A stretch of 44,541 bases of DNA from Oleiharenicola sp. (GCA_025363455.1 JANYDW010000019.1:1-44541), one strand, 5' to 3'. Positions 25,821-34,644 are shown, counted from the stretch's first letter. A program made the numbers and translations. Notes: generated by a model from the letters alone, not told the origin.

Positions 25821-27215
25821 ATGCGCCTTCCCGTTCTCCTCCTGGCTCTCGTCCTGCCAGTTTCCGCCGCGCCGTTCTCCGCCCGCTTCGAGGAGATCAA
25901 GCACACCGCCAAGCCGGCCGAGCTCTACACGTTTCTCTATGCGCTGCCCAAGGGCGGCGACCTGCACAACCACAGCGGCTCCGAGCGCCCCGAGTGGATT
26001 TACGCGATCCTCACCGACCCCGCGCGCAATGGCGGTGACACCTTCTACACGCGCGCTCACTTCGCGGCTGCGCCCGACGCCATCGCCCCGGCCAAACGCT
26101 TCCACAATGTCCGGCAGTTTGGCTATGACCGGCTGGCGCCGGAAGTCCGCTCGGAATACATCCGCCTCGACGCCCTGACGCCAGCCGAACGCGCCGAGTG
26201 GTGTGACAGCCTGCGGCTCGACCGGCCCGGGGAGGGTCGCACTGAGTTTTTCGACGTCCTCTGGGCGCGCCGGGGCCAAATCGGCGGCAACCTCTCCGTC
26301 ATCACCGAGTCCCTCGTCGAGAACATCAAGGCCTTCGGCGCCGAGCATCTCGCCTACCTCGAAACCCAGTTCGACGTGGACCGCGTGCTGGACAACTCCG
26401 GCCGCCCGATCCCGGTGGAGGAGGCCGTGGCCTTCGTGAAAAGCCGCCTCGCCCGGCCGGATATCGCGGCCACCGGCGTGACCGTGCGCTTCCAGGATGC
26501 AGTGCTGCGCTTCCTGCCCGACAGCGAGCGGCAAATTGCCGAAGCCTATGCCTTCGTCGATGCACACCGCGACCTCTGGGTTGGCCTGAACCTCGTCGGC
26601 ATCGAGGAAAACGGCCATGGTTATCCGGCACGTTTTCTCGAAACGTTCCGCCAGCTCCGAACCCGTTATCCCACTCTCGCCCTGTCGATCCATGCCGGCG
26701 AGATGGACGGGAACGACTCGCACATTCGCGACACATTGCTGCTCGGCGCCTCGCGCATCGGCCATGGCGTCAACCTGATCCGGGACCCGGAGACGCTGCT
26801 CCTGCTGCAGCAGACCCGCCGCGTCCTGGTCGAGATCAATCTCATCTCCAACCGCGTGCTCGAATACACGCCCGACCTGACGAAACACCCCTTCCCCGAG
26901 TACCTACGCACCGGCGTCCCGGTCTGCCTCAACACCGACGATCGCGGGATGTGGGATGCCAATCTCACTGACGAGTACTACACCGCCGTTACCACCTTCA
27001 ACCTGTCGTGGGACGAAGTGGTCCAGCTTGGCCGCAACTCCCTCGCCTACTCTTTCGTCCAGCCCGATGTGAAGGCAAAGCTCTTGGCCGAATACGAGCG
27101 CGCCGTCGCCGCGTTCGAGGCAAAATACCAGCCGGCGGACTCGTTCGCCCAACTCGCCGCCGTCAAGCCTGTCACTTACGGCTACGCGAAGCGCACGTGG
27201 GGGCTGGAGTTCTAG
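25821..27215 (+). CDS. secreted adenosine deaminase (ADGF-like)
   Basis: This 464-residue protein has a cleavable signal peptide (MRLPVLLLALVLPVSAAPF) and an adenosine deaminase TIM barrel. Zinc and catalytic residues are in place: GGDLHNHSGS (H49, H51), SIHAGEMDG (H291, E294), RIGHGVNLI and CLNTDDRGM (D373, D374). The N-terminal GGDLHNH form and the export signal resemble the ADGF/CECR1-like extracellular deaminases rather than cytosolic Add. It probably converts extracellular adenosine to inosine before uptake. ATG 25821 was chosen because it begins the signal peptide. It stands at the head of the purine island behind azgA. Confidence 0.9.
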   Translation: MRLPVLLLALVLPVSAAPFSARFEEIKHTAKPAELYTFLYALPKGGDLHNHSGSERPEWIYAILTDPARNGGDTFYTRAHFAAAPDAIAPAKRFHNVRQFGYDRLAPEVRSEYIRLDALTPAERAEWCDSLRLDRPGEGRTEFFDVLWARRGQIGGNLSVITESLVENIKAFGAEHLAYLETQFDVDRVLDNSGRPIPVEEAVAFVKSRLARPDIAATGVTVRFQDAVLRFLPDSERQIAEAYAFVDAHRDLWVGLNLVGIEENGHGYPARFLETFRQLRTRYPTLALSIHAGEMDGNDSHIRDTLLLGASRIGHGVNLIRDPETLLLLQQTRRVLVEINLISNRVLEYTPDLTKHPFPEYLRTGVPVCLNTDDRGMWDANLTDEYYTAVTTFNLSWDEVVQLGRNSLAYSFVQPDVKAKLLAEYERAVAAFEAKYQPADSFAQLAAVKPVTYGYAKRTWGLEF

Positions 27216-27228
27216 CATTCGTTCATTT

Positions 27229-27306
27229 TGTAGGAGCCTGTTTACAGGCGACCGCGACTCGCGTCGCCAAGACTGATCCCTAATCGCCTGCAAGCAGGCT
27301 CCTACA
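27229..27306. repeat. REP-like palindrome, family A (copy 4)
   Basis: TGTAGGAGCCTGTTTACAGG and GCCTGCAAGCAGGCTCCTACA form the outer arms, with an inner GCGACTCGCGTCGC stem. It lies between convergent genes (adenosine deaminase and the SHD1-like gene), where it could also act as a bidirectional transcript end. Confidence 0.85.
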
Positions 27307-27349
27307 TTTCGATCCAGGTCCTGCCAGATCTCCCCGACCCGGCCAACCC

Positions 27350-29056
27350 TCATGGCTTGAGCCGCAGCCGATACATGAAGCTCCAGTCGATCGTGGCGTT
27401 CTGGATCTTGATCAGGATCCGGTTCGCGCCCTTTTTCAGGTGCAGCGGCACCACGTCGTCGTCCACCCGGCTGGAGCGGCGGATCCACTTGTCATGCACC
27501 ATCTCGCCGTTGAGCCAGAGCTTGACGCCATCGTCGCTGCCCAGGCCCAGCCAGGCGTCCGTAGCCGCGGGAGAATCAAATTCTGTCCACGCATAACCGA
27601 CCGTGTAGTCCTTGGGAATACCGGTCTGCATGTCGACAAAACCGTCCTTGCTCCGGATTTTTTCCCAGGTCAGCACGGTGCTGCCATCGTCAAGCTTCTG
27701 GTGGTCGCCTTCTTTGGGTCGGACGCTGTCCGCCCCGGCGGCGGTGAACCAGTCGCCGTTGAACGCGCTCATCTGCGCCGCCCGGGAGATCTTGCCCGAG
27801 TTCACCTCCAGGGCGTTCAGGATGACCGTGCCGTCGGCATTCTTGCCCACGATGGACGACTCGAAATCCTGCTCGGATACCTTGATCGGCCGGAGCACGA
27901 GCCATTCCACGACGGGCAGCACCGGATACGTGGTGCTGCCGAGCCAGACGCGTTCGGCCTCGCGCACCGGATCCGCCGGCGGCACCTCGAGGAGGTAATC
28001 CAGCGAACCGGCCACGGGGCGGCCCTGGTCCAGAGCGGGCGCCACCACCGCCCGGGCCAGAGCCATGGTCAGCGCTGTCGTCAGCTCCGCCGGCACATCC
28101 GCCGGTCCCGACTGGATGACGGGCGTGACCGAGCCGTCGGGCGCCACCGTGAGCTGCGCGGCCACCCGCTTGACGCCGTATTTGCGCAAGACGTCCGCCC
28201 GCAGCGGATCGCCTACGAGCAGCGGCCCGGCCTTGGCTTTGGCAAATTCGACGGAGCGCGAGGCGTTCAGGTAGTGCAAGCGGTCGGGCCAGCCCGCGGG
28301 ATTGGCGGGGTCGATCTGCCACAGAAACTCGGAGGCCTGGTCCAAGAAGGTCCGCACCGACGCGCTGTCACCCGCCGGGGAGGCCACGAGCGGTACGCCC
28401 TGCCGCGTCACCAGCACCACATTGGTCCCCTCCGTCTTCGGGATGTAGTGGCTGAAAGCGGGCATCGCTTCCTGCATCCGGAGATCAGCCACCAGCCACG
28501 GCATGGCCGACTGGACCGCCATGTTGAGATGCTGCCCGACGTCGTGGCGGGCGCCTAGGAACAGTCCCTCCATGAGTCCTGGGTAAATGCGCCGCACCCG
28601 CCAGTAGAATGGGTTCAGGTTGCTGACCATGAACCAACCGTCGCCGGAATTGTGTGAACCACTGAGCACGAGCAACAGGTCGGGCTCGGGCTGGCCCGTC
28701 AGGTCGGCCGGCACGAGCTCCCGGTTCTCGACGCGCTGGACCTTGCCGGCGAGTTCGCCGGTGGCGAAGCCCTTGGCCGCGGCGAAACTGCCCGCGCGCG
28801 GCGGGAGCGCCGCGATCTCTGCCGAGATGCGCCGGCAATCCTCCGGGGTAAAGGTTCGCAGCAAGGCGCGCCGGCCGCCGCCACCGCTGATGCGAAAGAC
28901 CACGAAGGGACCAAGCACCTCGGTCGGCTCGCCCTTGAAACTCGCGCCCGACCCGTCCTTCCAGGCCGACATCTTGGCCGGCGCGGGCGCCGGCAAAAGA
29001 AACAAGCCGCTTACGAGCAGGGCACAGAAAATCTTCCAGCGATTGGGGTAATCCAT
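27350..29056 (-). CDS. exported SHD1-like protein with C-terminal jelly-roll-type domain, function unknown
   Basis: This 568-residue protein has a signal peptide (IFCALLVSGLFLLPAPAPA) and an N-terminal SHD1-like segment (MSAWKDGSGASFKGEP...EDCRRISAEIAAL, about 30-85). The middle region has an ESPxK-free repeat-poor fold and a TonB-C-like stretch (AAQLTVAPDGSVTPVIQSGP). The C-terminal domain GSDDGVKLWLNGEMVHDKW...LKKGANRILIKIQN is the pattern of jelly-roll carbohydrate-binding or PA14-like modules. It is opposite in strand to its neighbours inside the purine island and has no evident link to purines. I do not recognise an overall family. Confidence 0.75.
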   Translation of the reverse strand: MDYPNRWKIFCALLVSGLFLLPAPAPAKMSAWKDGSGASFKGEPTEVLGPFVVFRISGGGGRRALLRTFTPEDCRRISAEIAALPPRAGSFAAAKGFATGELAGKVQRVENRELVPADLTGQPEPDLLLVLSGSHNSGDGWFMVSNLNPFYWRVRRIYPGLMEGLFLGARHDVGQHLNMAVQSAMPWLVADLRMQEAMPAFSHYIPKTEGTNVVLVTRQGVPLVASPAGDSASVRTFLDQASEFLWQIDPANPAGWPDRLHYLNASRSVEFAKAKAGPLLVGDPLRADVLRKYGVKRVAAQLTVAPDGSVTPVIQSGPADVPAELTTALTMALARAVVAPALDQGRPVAGSLDYLLEVPPADPVREAERVWLGSTTYPVLPVVEWLVLRPIKVSEQDFESSIVGKNADGTVILNALEVNSGKISRAAQMSAFNGDWFTAAGADSVRPKEGDHQKLDDGSTVLTWEKIRSKDGFVDMQTGIPKDYTVGYAWTEFDSPAATDAWLGLGSDDGVKLWLNGEMVHDKWIRRSSRVDDDVVPLHLKKGANRILIKIQNATIDWSFMYRLRLKP

Positions 29057-29180
29057 GGGTGGGGTGGCCTTTCCCTTAGGCCCACCACTACGACAAAACA
29101 AGTCAGGAGACGCGTTCCGATTGGCCGCAGCCCAGGCCGTCGCCTACGGCTCGGGGGTAGCTTCTAGGATCCGTTCGGTC

Positions 29181-29258
29181 TGTAGGAGCCTGTTTACAGG
29201 CGAACAGGACCCACGCGCCCGATGCAGCCACCGAATCGCCTGCAAGCAGGCTCCTACA
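29181..29258. repeat. REP-like palindrome, family A (copy 5)
   Basis: The outer arms are almost identical to copy 4 (TGTAGGAGCCTGTTTACAGG and CCTGCAAGCAGGCTCCTACA), but the loop differs. It sits 15 nt beyond the end of puuD, in the 29057-29272 gap upstream of the SHD1-like gene. Confidence 0.85.
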
Positions 29259-29272
29259 ACCGGAAACATTCC

Positions 29273-30475
29273 CTACTCAACCTTCGCCCCGGCTTTGACC
29301 CAGGCCGCGATGACAGCGCGTTCCTCGTCAGTGATTTTCGTGAGGTTGCCCAACGGCATGATGCGGGTGACGACGACCTGCTGGTAGACGCGTTGGGCGT
29401 TCTGGGCGATGTCGGCGGGCGTATGCAGCTTCACCCCCGCCTGCGGCGCGGTGTAACCGGGAAAAGTCGGCGACGGCGAATGGCACGTCACGCAGCGCTC
29501 GCCGATAATGGCGCGCACACGGTTGAAGGTGACCTCGCCCTTCACGGGCGGCAGCGGCGGGAGGTGCGGGGCTGTCCACCAACCCACGATCGCGAGCAGG
29601 ACGGCACCGATCAACGGATATTGCCACGCATAGACACCCTTGTGCTTGCGGTTGAAAAAATGCCGGATGCTGACGCCCGCCGCCATCATCAGGGTGAGCA
29701 CCGCCCAGTTCTGCGGATGCGCGTAGGTCGTGGCGTAGTGGTTGCTCACCATGATGAAGATCACCGGGAGCGTGAAATAATTGTTGTGCACGCTGCGCTG
29801 CTTGGCGCGCAGGCTGTCGCGCGGGTCAGGCTTCCCGCCGGCGCTCATGGCCGCCACCATCCGCCTCTGGCCGGGCATAATGACGAAGAACACATTGCCC
29901 GCCATGATCGTGCCGATGGCCGCGCCAACGTGGATGAAGGCCGCGCGGCCACCGAAGGTGTGTGCCAGGCCCCATGACAGGGCCGTGACCAACCCGAAAA
30001 TAACGAGCCCGAGCAGGCCGTCGCGTTTGCCGAGCGGGGACTTGCAGAGCAGGTCGTAGACGATCCACGCGCCGGCCATGCTGGCCGCGCCGAGTCCGAC
30101 GGCTTGCGCCGCGGTAAGCGCGCGGACATTGCCGTCCACCATCATGGCCCCGGCCCGTAGCCAGTAGACGAGCACGAGCAGCGCCGTGCCGGAGAGCCAC
30201 GTGGTGTAGGCCTCCCACTTGAACCAGTGCAGCTTTTCCGGCAGCGCGGCCGGGGCCACGAGGTATTTCTGCGGATTGTAGAAACCGCCACCGTGGACAG
30301 CCCAGAGTTCACCGCCCACGCCCTTCTTCGCGTTGTCCGAGCCGGGCGCGGGCGCCTCCAGGCTGTTGTCGAGCCAGATGAAGTAGAACGACGAGCCGAT
30401 CCACGCGATGCCCGCGATGACGTGCAGCCAGCGCACCAGCAGGCCGAGGAAGTCGAGGAGCGTGGCCGTGTCCAT
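29273..30475 (-). CDS. puuD: membrane-bound urate oxidase PuuD with cytochrome c tail
   Basis: This 400-residue protein has an N-terminal urate-oxidase membrane part with about eight TMs (LLVRWLHVIAGIAWIGSSFY, FIWLDNSLEAP, HGGGFYNPQKY, KWEAYTTWLSG) and a C-terminal cytochrome c domain with heme site CVTCH (C328, C331, H332) and a distal Met region (TRIMPLGNLTKI). It oxidises urate to 5-hydroxyisourate and probably passes electrons to the respiratory chain rather than making H2O2, as proposed for PuuD. ATG 30475 starts MDTATLLDFLG. It lies downstream of guaD on the same strand. UraH and UraD, which act on the product, are encoded 3 kb away. Confidence 0.95.
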   Translation of the reverse strand: MDTATLLDFLGLLVRWLHVIAGIAWIGSSFYFIWLDNSLEAPAPGSDNAKKGVGGELWAVHGGGFYNPQKYLVAPAALPEKLHWFKWEAYTTWLSGTALLVLVYWLRAGAMMVDGNVRALTAAQAVGLGAASMAGAWIVYDLLCKSPLGKRDGLLGLVIFGLVTALSWGLAHTFGGRAAFIHVGAAIGTIMAGNVFFVIMPGQRRMVAAMSAGGKPDPRDSLRAKQRSVHNNYFTLPVIFIMVSNHYATTYAHPQNWAVLTLMMAAGVSIRHFFNRKHKGVYAWQYPLIGAVLLAIVGWWTAPHLPPLPPVKGEVTFNRVRAIIGERCVTCHSPSPTFPGYTAPQAGVKLHTPADIAQNAQRVYQQVVVTRIMPLGNLTKITDEERAVIAAWVKAGAKVE

Positions 30476-30513
30476 GACAGTGGTAGTCTTGCTGATTAGT
30501 TTGCCGGCCGGGC

Positions 30514-30620
30514 AACACACCCCGTCGCTTCGCGCCACCCCTCTTCATAGAGGGGAATCCAAACCTTCGGAGGCGAAGTCCCCTCGATCAAGAGGGGTGC
30601 CCGGCAGGGCGGGGTGTGTA
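30514..30620. repeat. intergenic palindrome, family F (ACACCCCGTCGC...GGCGGGGTGTGT)
   Basis: The outer arms ACACACCCCGTCGCTTCGCG and CAGGGCGGGGTGTGT enclose CCACCCCTCTT / AAGAGGGGTG and GGAATC..AAGTCCCC. It occupies most of the gap between guaD and puuD and ends 38 nt before the puuD start. It could set relative expression of the two genes. Confidence 0.8.
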
Positions 30621-30641
30621 GGTGCATGTTGAATCCTGGCA

Positions 30642-31112
30642 TCAGTACCGCACCTTGTCCGTCTTCTTCGTCCAGCCCTTGAAAGTGGCCAGGCCCTCCT
30701 CGCGCAGCAGCTGGTTGATCTTGATGGCCCGCTTTTCCAGCGGCAGCGGGATCTGCCGGTAGATGAAGTCGTCATCGAAGCCTATTTCGGCGGCATCCTG
30801 CCGGGTGTTGGCGAAATAAATCTGCGGGATCCGGGCCCAGTAGATCGCGGAAAGGCACATCGGGCAGGGTTCGCAGCTCGTGTAGAGCTCGCAATCGGCT
30901 AGCTGGTAGGTCACGAGCCGGGCACAGGCGTCACGGATGGCTGTCATCTCGGCGTGCGCTGTCGGGTCGTTGGTGGAGGTGACGCGATTGCTGCCCCGGC
31001 CGACGACTTGCCCGGCGCGAACCACGACACAGCCGAACGGCCCGCCGTGCCCGGCCTGCATCCCGTCCTCGGCCAGCTTGATGGCCTCGCGCATGAATTG
31101 GTCCTGGCTCAT
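30642..31112 (-). CDS. guaD: guanine deaminase (cytidine-deaminase fold)
   Basis: This 156-residue enzyme converts guanine to xanthine. It closely follows Bacillus-type GuaD: GGPFGCVVV, TSTNDPTAHAEMTAIR (H53 ligand, E55 proton shuttle), TSCEPCPMCLSAIYWAR (zinc C83 and C86) and FDDDFIY. It ends KKTDKVRY, with the C-terminal aromatic end typical of the swapped active site. I use ATG 31112 by family alignment. ATG 31124 four codons upstream is also possible. It is first of a guaD-puuD minus-strand unit, divergent from aceB. Confidence 0.95.
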   Translation of the reverse strand: MSQDQFMREAIKLAEDGMQAGHGGPFGCVVVRAGQVVGRGSNRVTSTNDPTAHAEMTAIRDACARLVTYQLADCELYTSCEPCPMCLSAIYWARIPQIYFANTRQDAAEIGFDDDFIYRQIPLPLEKRAIKINQLLREEGLATFKGWTKKTDKVRY

Positions 31113-31162
31113 TATGGTCTGCATCAGAGCAAAACCCGGGCCAGAGGCGAGCCTCTGGTTGC

Positions 31163-31240
31163 TGTAGGGCGGGATCGCTGATCCCGCCTCGAACGCGATA
31201 TCCTGGTCGGGCGAAGGCGGGATCAGCGATCCCGCCCTGC
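31163..31240. repeat. intergenic palindrome, family G (TGTAGGGCGGGATCGC...)
   Basis: TGTAGGGCGGGATCGCTGAT and GGCGGGATCAGCGATCCCGC are mirror arms, each with its own GGCGGGATC/GATCCCGCC hairpin. A separate perfect hairpin CCAGAGG-CGAG-CCTCTGG precedes it (31141-31158). It fills the divergent guaD/aceB gap. A half-copy of this family is found inside allB (38276). Confidence 0.85.
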
Positions 31241-31303
31241 AGCCAAGCCACACTCTTGTGCTGACACCCGGCACGCAGCCGGCTTTATTCCGCGCCTCAC
31301 ACC

Positions 31304-32896
31304 ATGAGTTCCTTTCCGACAGTGAGCGGCCTCGAGATCCGGGGCCCGTTGAATCCGGGTTACGCCGAGATCCTGACGCCCGAGGCCTGCGCGTTTGTCG
31401 CGGGGCTGGTGGAAAATTTCGGCCCGCGCCGCCTCGAGCTCCTCGCAAAGCGCGTCGAACGCCAGCACGCCATCGACGCCGGGTCGTTGCCCGATTTCCT
31501 GCCCGAGACCGCCGCCATCCGCGGCGGCGACTGGCAGGTTGCACCCATCCCGTCCGACCTGCTCGACCGTCGCACCGAGATCACCGGCCCAGTGGACCGC
31601 AAGATGGCCATCAACGCCCTCAACTCCGGCGCGCAGTGCTGGATGGCCGACTTCGAGGACGCCAACTCTCCGACCTGGGAGAACTGCATGGATGGCCAGG
31701 TCAACATGCGCGATGCCGCCCGCCTCACGCTCGCCTACACCTCGCCCGAGGGGAAACAGTATGCACTGAAGGACAAGATCGCCGTCATCATCGCCCGCCC
31801 GCGCGGCTGGCACATGGAGGAGAAGCATGTGCTCTTCCGCGGCGCGCGCGTCCCCGCCTCGCTCTTTGACTGGGGCCTCTACTTTTTCCACAACGCCCAG
31901 GCTCTCCTCGCCCGCGGTTCGGGCCCGTATTTCTACCTGCCCAAGCTGGAGAGCCACCTCGAGGCTCGCCTCTGGAACGACGTTTTCGTCCACGCTCAGG
32001 CCACGCTCGGCATCCCGCGCGGCACGATCCGCGCCACGATGCTGGTCGAGACGATCACCGGGTGCTTCGAGGCGGAGGAAATTCTCTACGAGCTGCGCGA
32101 GCATGCCTCCGGCCTGAACTGCGGTCGCTGGGACTACATGTTCAGCATGGTGAAAAAACTGCGCAACCGCCCGGGCTACCTGTTCCCGGACCGCACGCTC
32201 ATCACGATGGACGTGCCGTTCCTCCGGGCCTACGTCACTCATGTCATCAACGTCTGCCACCGCCACGGTGCCTATGCCATGGGCGGCATGGCCGCGCAGA
32301 TACCCATCAAGAACGATCCCGAGGCCAACGCGGCCGCGCTCTTCAAAGTCCGCACCGACAAGGAGCGCGAGGCCCGCTCCGGTCACGATGGCACCTGGGT
32401 CGCCCACCCCGGCCTGGTGGCCACGGCCCTCGAGGCCTTCGGCAAACACATGAAAGGCCCGAACCAGCTGCACGTCATCCGCCACCTGCAGGTCACGGCC
32501 GCCAACCTGCTCGCCCCGCTGCCCGGCCCGATCACTGAAACCGGCGTCCGCTGGAACCTCCACGTCGGCGTCCGCTACCTCGAAGCCTGGCTGGGCGGCT
32601 CCGGCGCCGAGCCGATCCATCACCTCATGGAGGATCTCGCCACCTCGGAGATTTCCCGCGCGCAGCTCTGGCAATGGCTGAAGTTCGGCGCGACGCTCGA
32701 GGACGGCCGCCCGGTGACGGCCGCGCTCTACGACGAGCTGCTGCCTGATGAGCTCGCCAAAATCCGCGCCGAGTATGGCGACGCCCGCTACGACAGCGGC
32801 CGCTTCCCCGAGGCCATCGAGCTCTTCATGCGGATGTCAAAGAGCGTGGAGTTCGATGAGTTCCTGTCGCTGCCCGCGTACGAATTGCTGCCTTAA
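31304..32896 (+). CDS. aceB: malate synthase A
   Basis: This 530-residue protein condenses glyoxylate with acetyl-CoA to malate. Family motifs are clear: MADFEDANSPTWENC, IIARPRGWHMEEKHV (catalytic Arg region), TMLVETITGCFEAEEILYEL (metal Glu), SGLNCGRWDYMFSM (metal Asp) and GGMAAQIPIKND. Its length is normal for form A. No isocitrate lyase gene is in the window. Within this island it most likely uses glyoxylate from ureidoglycolate, linking purine carbon to central metabolism. It is divergent from guaD and starts the plus-strand set aceB-uraD-uraH. Confidence 0.96.
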   Translation: MSSFPTVSGLEIRGPLNPGYAEILTPEACAFVAGLVENFGPRRLELLAKRVERQHAIDAGSLPDFLPETAAIRGGDWQVAPIPSDLLDRRTEITGPVDRKMAINALNSGAQCWMADFEDANSPTWENCMDGQVNMRDAARLTLAYTSPEGKQYALKDKIAVIIARPRGWHMEEKHVLFRGARVPASLFDWGLYFFHNAQALLARGSGPYFYLPKLESHLEARLWNDVFVHAQATLGIPRGTIRATMLVETITGCFEAEEILYELREHASGLNCGRWDYMFSMVKKLRNRPGYLFPDRTLITMDVPFLRAYVTHVINVCHRHGAYAMGGMAAQIPIKNDPEANAAALFKVRTDKEREARSGHDGTWVAHPGLVATALEAFGKHMKGPNQLHVIRHLQVTAANLLAPLPGPITETGVRWNLHVGVRYLEAWLGGSGAEPIHHLMEDLATSEISRAQLWQWLKFGATLEDGRPVTAALYDELLPDELAKIRAEYGDARYDSGRFPEAIELFMRMSKSVEFDEFLSLPAYELLP

Positions 32897-32908
32897 GAAG
32901 CCCGAGCA

Positions 32909-32985
32909 ATGGCCACAAAAAACACGAGAAACACAAAAACTGAGTTGGTTAACTTTTTTTGTTCTTCGTGTTTTTCGTGGCCAAT
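32909..32985. repeat. intergenic palindrome, family C (copy 2)
   Basis: ATGGCCACAAAAAACACGAG and CTTCGTGTTTTTCGTGGCCA are near-perfect mirror arms with AACACAAAAAC / GTTTTTTTTG-type inner pairing. It ends 11 nt before the uraD ATG, leaving almost no room for a normal ribosome binding site outside the stem. Confidence 0.88.
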
Positions 32986-32996
32986 GCCTTTCTCCG

Positions 32997-33506
32997 ATGC
33001 CTTTGCTTGCTGATCTGAACAAAGCCGACCGCGCGGCCTTCGTCGCGGCCTTGGGCCACCTTTTCGAGCACTCCCCGTGGGTCGCCGAGGAGACCTGGCT
33101 AAAGCGCCCGTTTGCCAGCGCCGAGGCGTTGCACACCGCTCTCTGCGCCACCATGCGCGCCGCCTCTCGGGACCGACAACTCACGCTCATCCGCGCGCAC
33201 CCCGACCTCGCCGGGCGCCTCGCGCAGCAGAAAAAACTCACCGCCGAGTCCACCCGCGAACAGGCTAGTGCCGGGCTCGACCAGCTGACCGACGAAGAGC
33301 TGGCGGTTTTCACCCGGCAGAACGACGCCTACCAGGCGAAGTTCGGCTTCCCCTTCATCATCTGCGCCCGGCTCAACGCCAAGTCGGCCATCCTCACCGC
33401 AATGCAGGCCCGCGGCGGAAATACACCCGACCAGGAATTCGCCACCGCCCTCGGTGAGATCGAGAAAATCGCCCGCCTCCGCATGCAGGATATTTTGAAA
33501 TCCTGA
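32997..33506 (+). CDS. uraD: OHCU decarboxylase
   Basis: This 169-residue enzyme decarboxylates 2-oxo-4-hydroxy-4-carboxy-5-ureidoimidazoline to S-allantoin. Motifs: FEHSPWVAEETW, LIRAHPDLAG (catalytic H68), EQASAGLDQLTDEEL and FGFPFIICARLN (substrate-binding loop). ATG 32997 begins MPLLADLNKADR. The frame is open upstream, but those residues come from the hairpin and the aceB tail. It is followed by uraH, as in many urate operons. Confidence 0.95.
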   Translation: MPLLADLNKADRAAFVAALGHLFEHSPWVAEETWLKRPFASAEALHTALCATMRAASRDRQLTLIRAHPDLAGRLAQQKKLTAESTREQASAGLDQLTDEELAVFTRQNDAYQAKFGFPFIICARLNAKSAILTAMQARGGNTPDQEFATALGEIEKIARLRMQDILKS

Positions 33507-33587
33507 CGGCCCGCCAACTACGCGAATGCACGCCAATCGGAACTATTCCGATAATTTGCGTCGATTCGCGTGATTCGCGGGCAATAC
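33507..33587. repeat. intergenic palindrome, family E (CGCGAATGCACGC...)
   Basis: CCCGCCAACTACGCGAATGC with ACGCCAATCGG faces CCGATAATTTGCGTCGATTC and GCGTGATTCGCGGG over the loop AACTATT. It lies exactly between the uraD stop and the uraH ATG (7 nt left). Its word structure recalls family D with CGCGAAT in place of CGCTAAT. Confidence 0.85.
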
Positions 33588-33594
33588 TACTCCC

Positions 33595-33939
33595 ATGCCC
33601 GGCAAACTTAGTACCCACGTCCTTGACCTCACCACTGGCCGGCCCGCTGCCGGCATGCGCATCGAACTCTGGAACCACGACGGCAAGCCGCACCAGCTCA
33701 AGGCCGTCGTCACCAACCTCGACGGCCGCACCGACGAGCCCCTGCTCGCCTCCGAGGCCATGGCCGTGGGCCGGTACGAACTGCTGTTCTTTGTGAAGGA
33801 CTACTTCGTCACGCATCACAAGGACAGCCCGTTCCTCGACCGCGTGCCGGTGCGCTTCGCCATCGCCGACTCGAAGGCCACCTACCACGTCCCGCTGCTT
33901 GTCACCCCCTGGGCCTACCAGACCTACCGCGGGAGCTGA
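33595..33939 (+). CDS. uraH: 5-hydroxyisourate hydrolase
   Basis: This 114-residue transthyretin-related protein hydrolyses 5-hydroxyisourate, the product of PuuD, to OHCU. The four family signatures are present: LSTHVLD (H8), TNLDGRTDE (R45), the [18 protein letters not shown] end (H98) and the invariant C-terminal YRGS. Its last 57 coding nt plus the stop are duplicated 1.3 kb downstream (35182-35241). Confidence 0.97.
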   Translation: MPGKLSTHVLDLTTGRPAAGMRIELWNHDGKPHQLKAVVTNLDGRTDEPLLASEAMAVGRYELLFFVKDYFVTHHKDSPFLDRVPVRFAIADSKATYHVPLLVTPWAYQTYRGS

Positions 33940-33942
33940 GTG
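33883..33942 (+). repeat. 60-nt direct repeat, copy A (end of uraH)
   Basis: From TACCACGTCCCGCTGCTTGT to GGGAGCTGAGTG. Copy B at 35182-35241 matches it at 58 of 60 positions. The two copies bracket the lysE and toxin-antitoxin segment. Confidence 0.95.
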
Positions 33943-33945
33943 AAC

Positions 33946-34572
33946 ATGATCGAGCCGGAAAAATTCTACCTGTTCATTGTCGCTGCATTTCTCCTAAGCA
34001 TTTCCCCCGGACCGGGCCTGATCTATGTTCTGGCCCGGACTTTGCACGGTGGCCGGTCGGAGGGCATGGCTTCAAGCCTTGGCACCGCCGTGGGTGGTTT
34101 GCTGCATGTGCTGGCGGCGACCCTGGGCCTATCCGCCATCATCATGCGCTCGGCTTTGGTCTATAGCATCCTGAAATACGTGGGCGCAGCCTATCTGGTC
34201 TTCCTGGGCTGCCGCGCCCTGCTGGCCAGCCGCCAACCGCTGGAACTGGGTGCGGCCCCGGCCGGGTCAAACAGCCATCCCTTCCGTCAGGGCATCCTGA
34301 CCGAGGCGCTGAATCCCAAGACCGCTGACTTCTTCTTCACTTTTCTGCCGCAATTTGTGAACCCGGGTGCTCATGTGGCCTGGCAATTGTTTATCCTCGG
34401 CAGCATCTCAGTCGCGCTGAACTCACTCGCGGACCTGGCCGGGGCCTTCTTTGCGGCGCCCCTGGCGCGAGGCATGGCCGCCAATCCGCGGTTGCGCCGG
34501 AACCAGCAAAGGTTCTGCGGCCTCACCCTGATCGGCCTCGGTGGCTATGTCGCCGTCTCCGGCGAAAAGTAA
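33946..34572 (+). CDS. LysE/RhtB-family amino-acid exporter
   Basis: This inner-membrane exporter of about 208 residues has six hydrophobic segments and the family motif SISPGPGLIYVLARTLHGG near the N-terminus, then SLGTAVGGLLHVLAA, KYVGAAYLVFLGCRALL and ALNPKTADFFFTFLPQF. ATG 33946 follows the uraH stop by 6 nt. A GTG at 33940, touching the stop, is an alternative. It lies inside the segment flanked by the 60-nt repeat, so it is probably a passenger and not part of purine breakdown. A role in exporting surplus amino acids cannot be excluded. Confidence 0.9.
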   Translation: MIEPEKFYLFIVAAFLLSISPGPGLIYVLARTLHGGRSEGMASSLGTAVGGLLHVLAATLGLSAIIMRSALVYSILKYVGAAYLVFLGCRALLASRQPLELGAAPAGSNSHPFRQGILTEALNPKTADFFFTFLPQFVNPGAHVAWQLFILGSISVALNSLADLAGAFFAAPLARGMAANPRLRRNQQRFCGLTLIGLGGYVAVSGEK

Positions 34573-34644
34573 ACTACAGCTTTCCCTACCGCAGGAACTG
34601 AAACCCGGGCTTGTCGAAGTCCTGCCGGGGGGTATTGTACCGGC

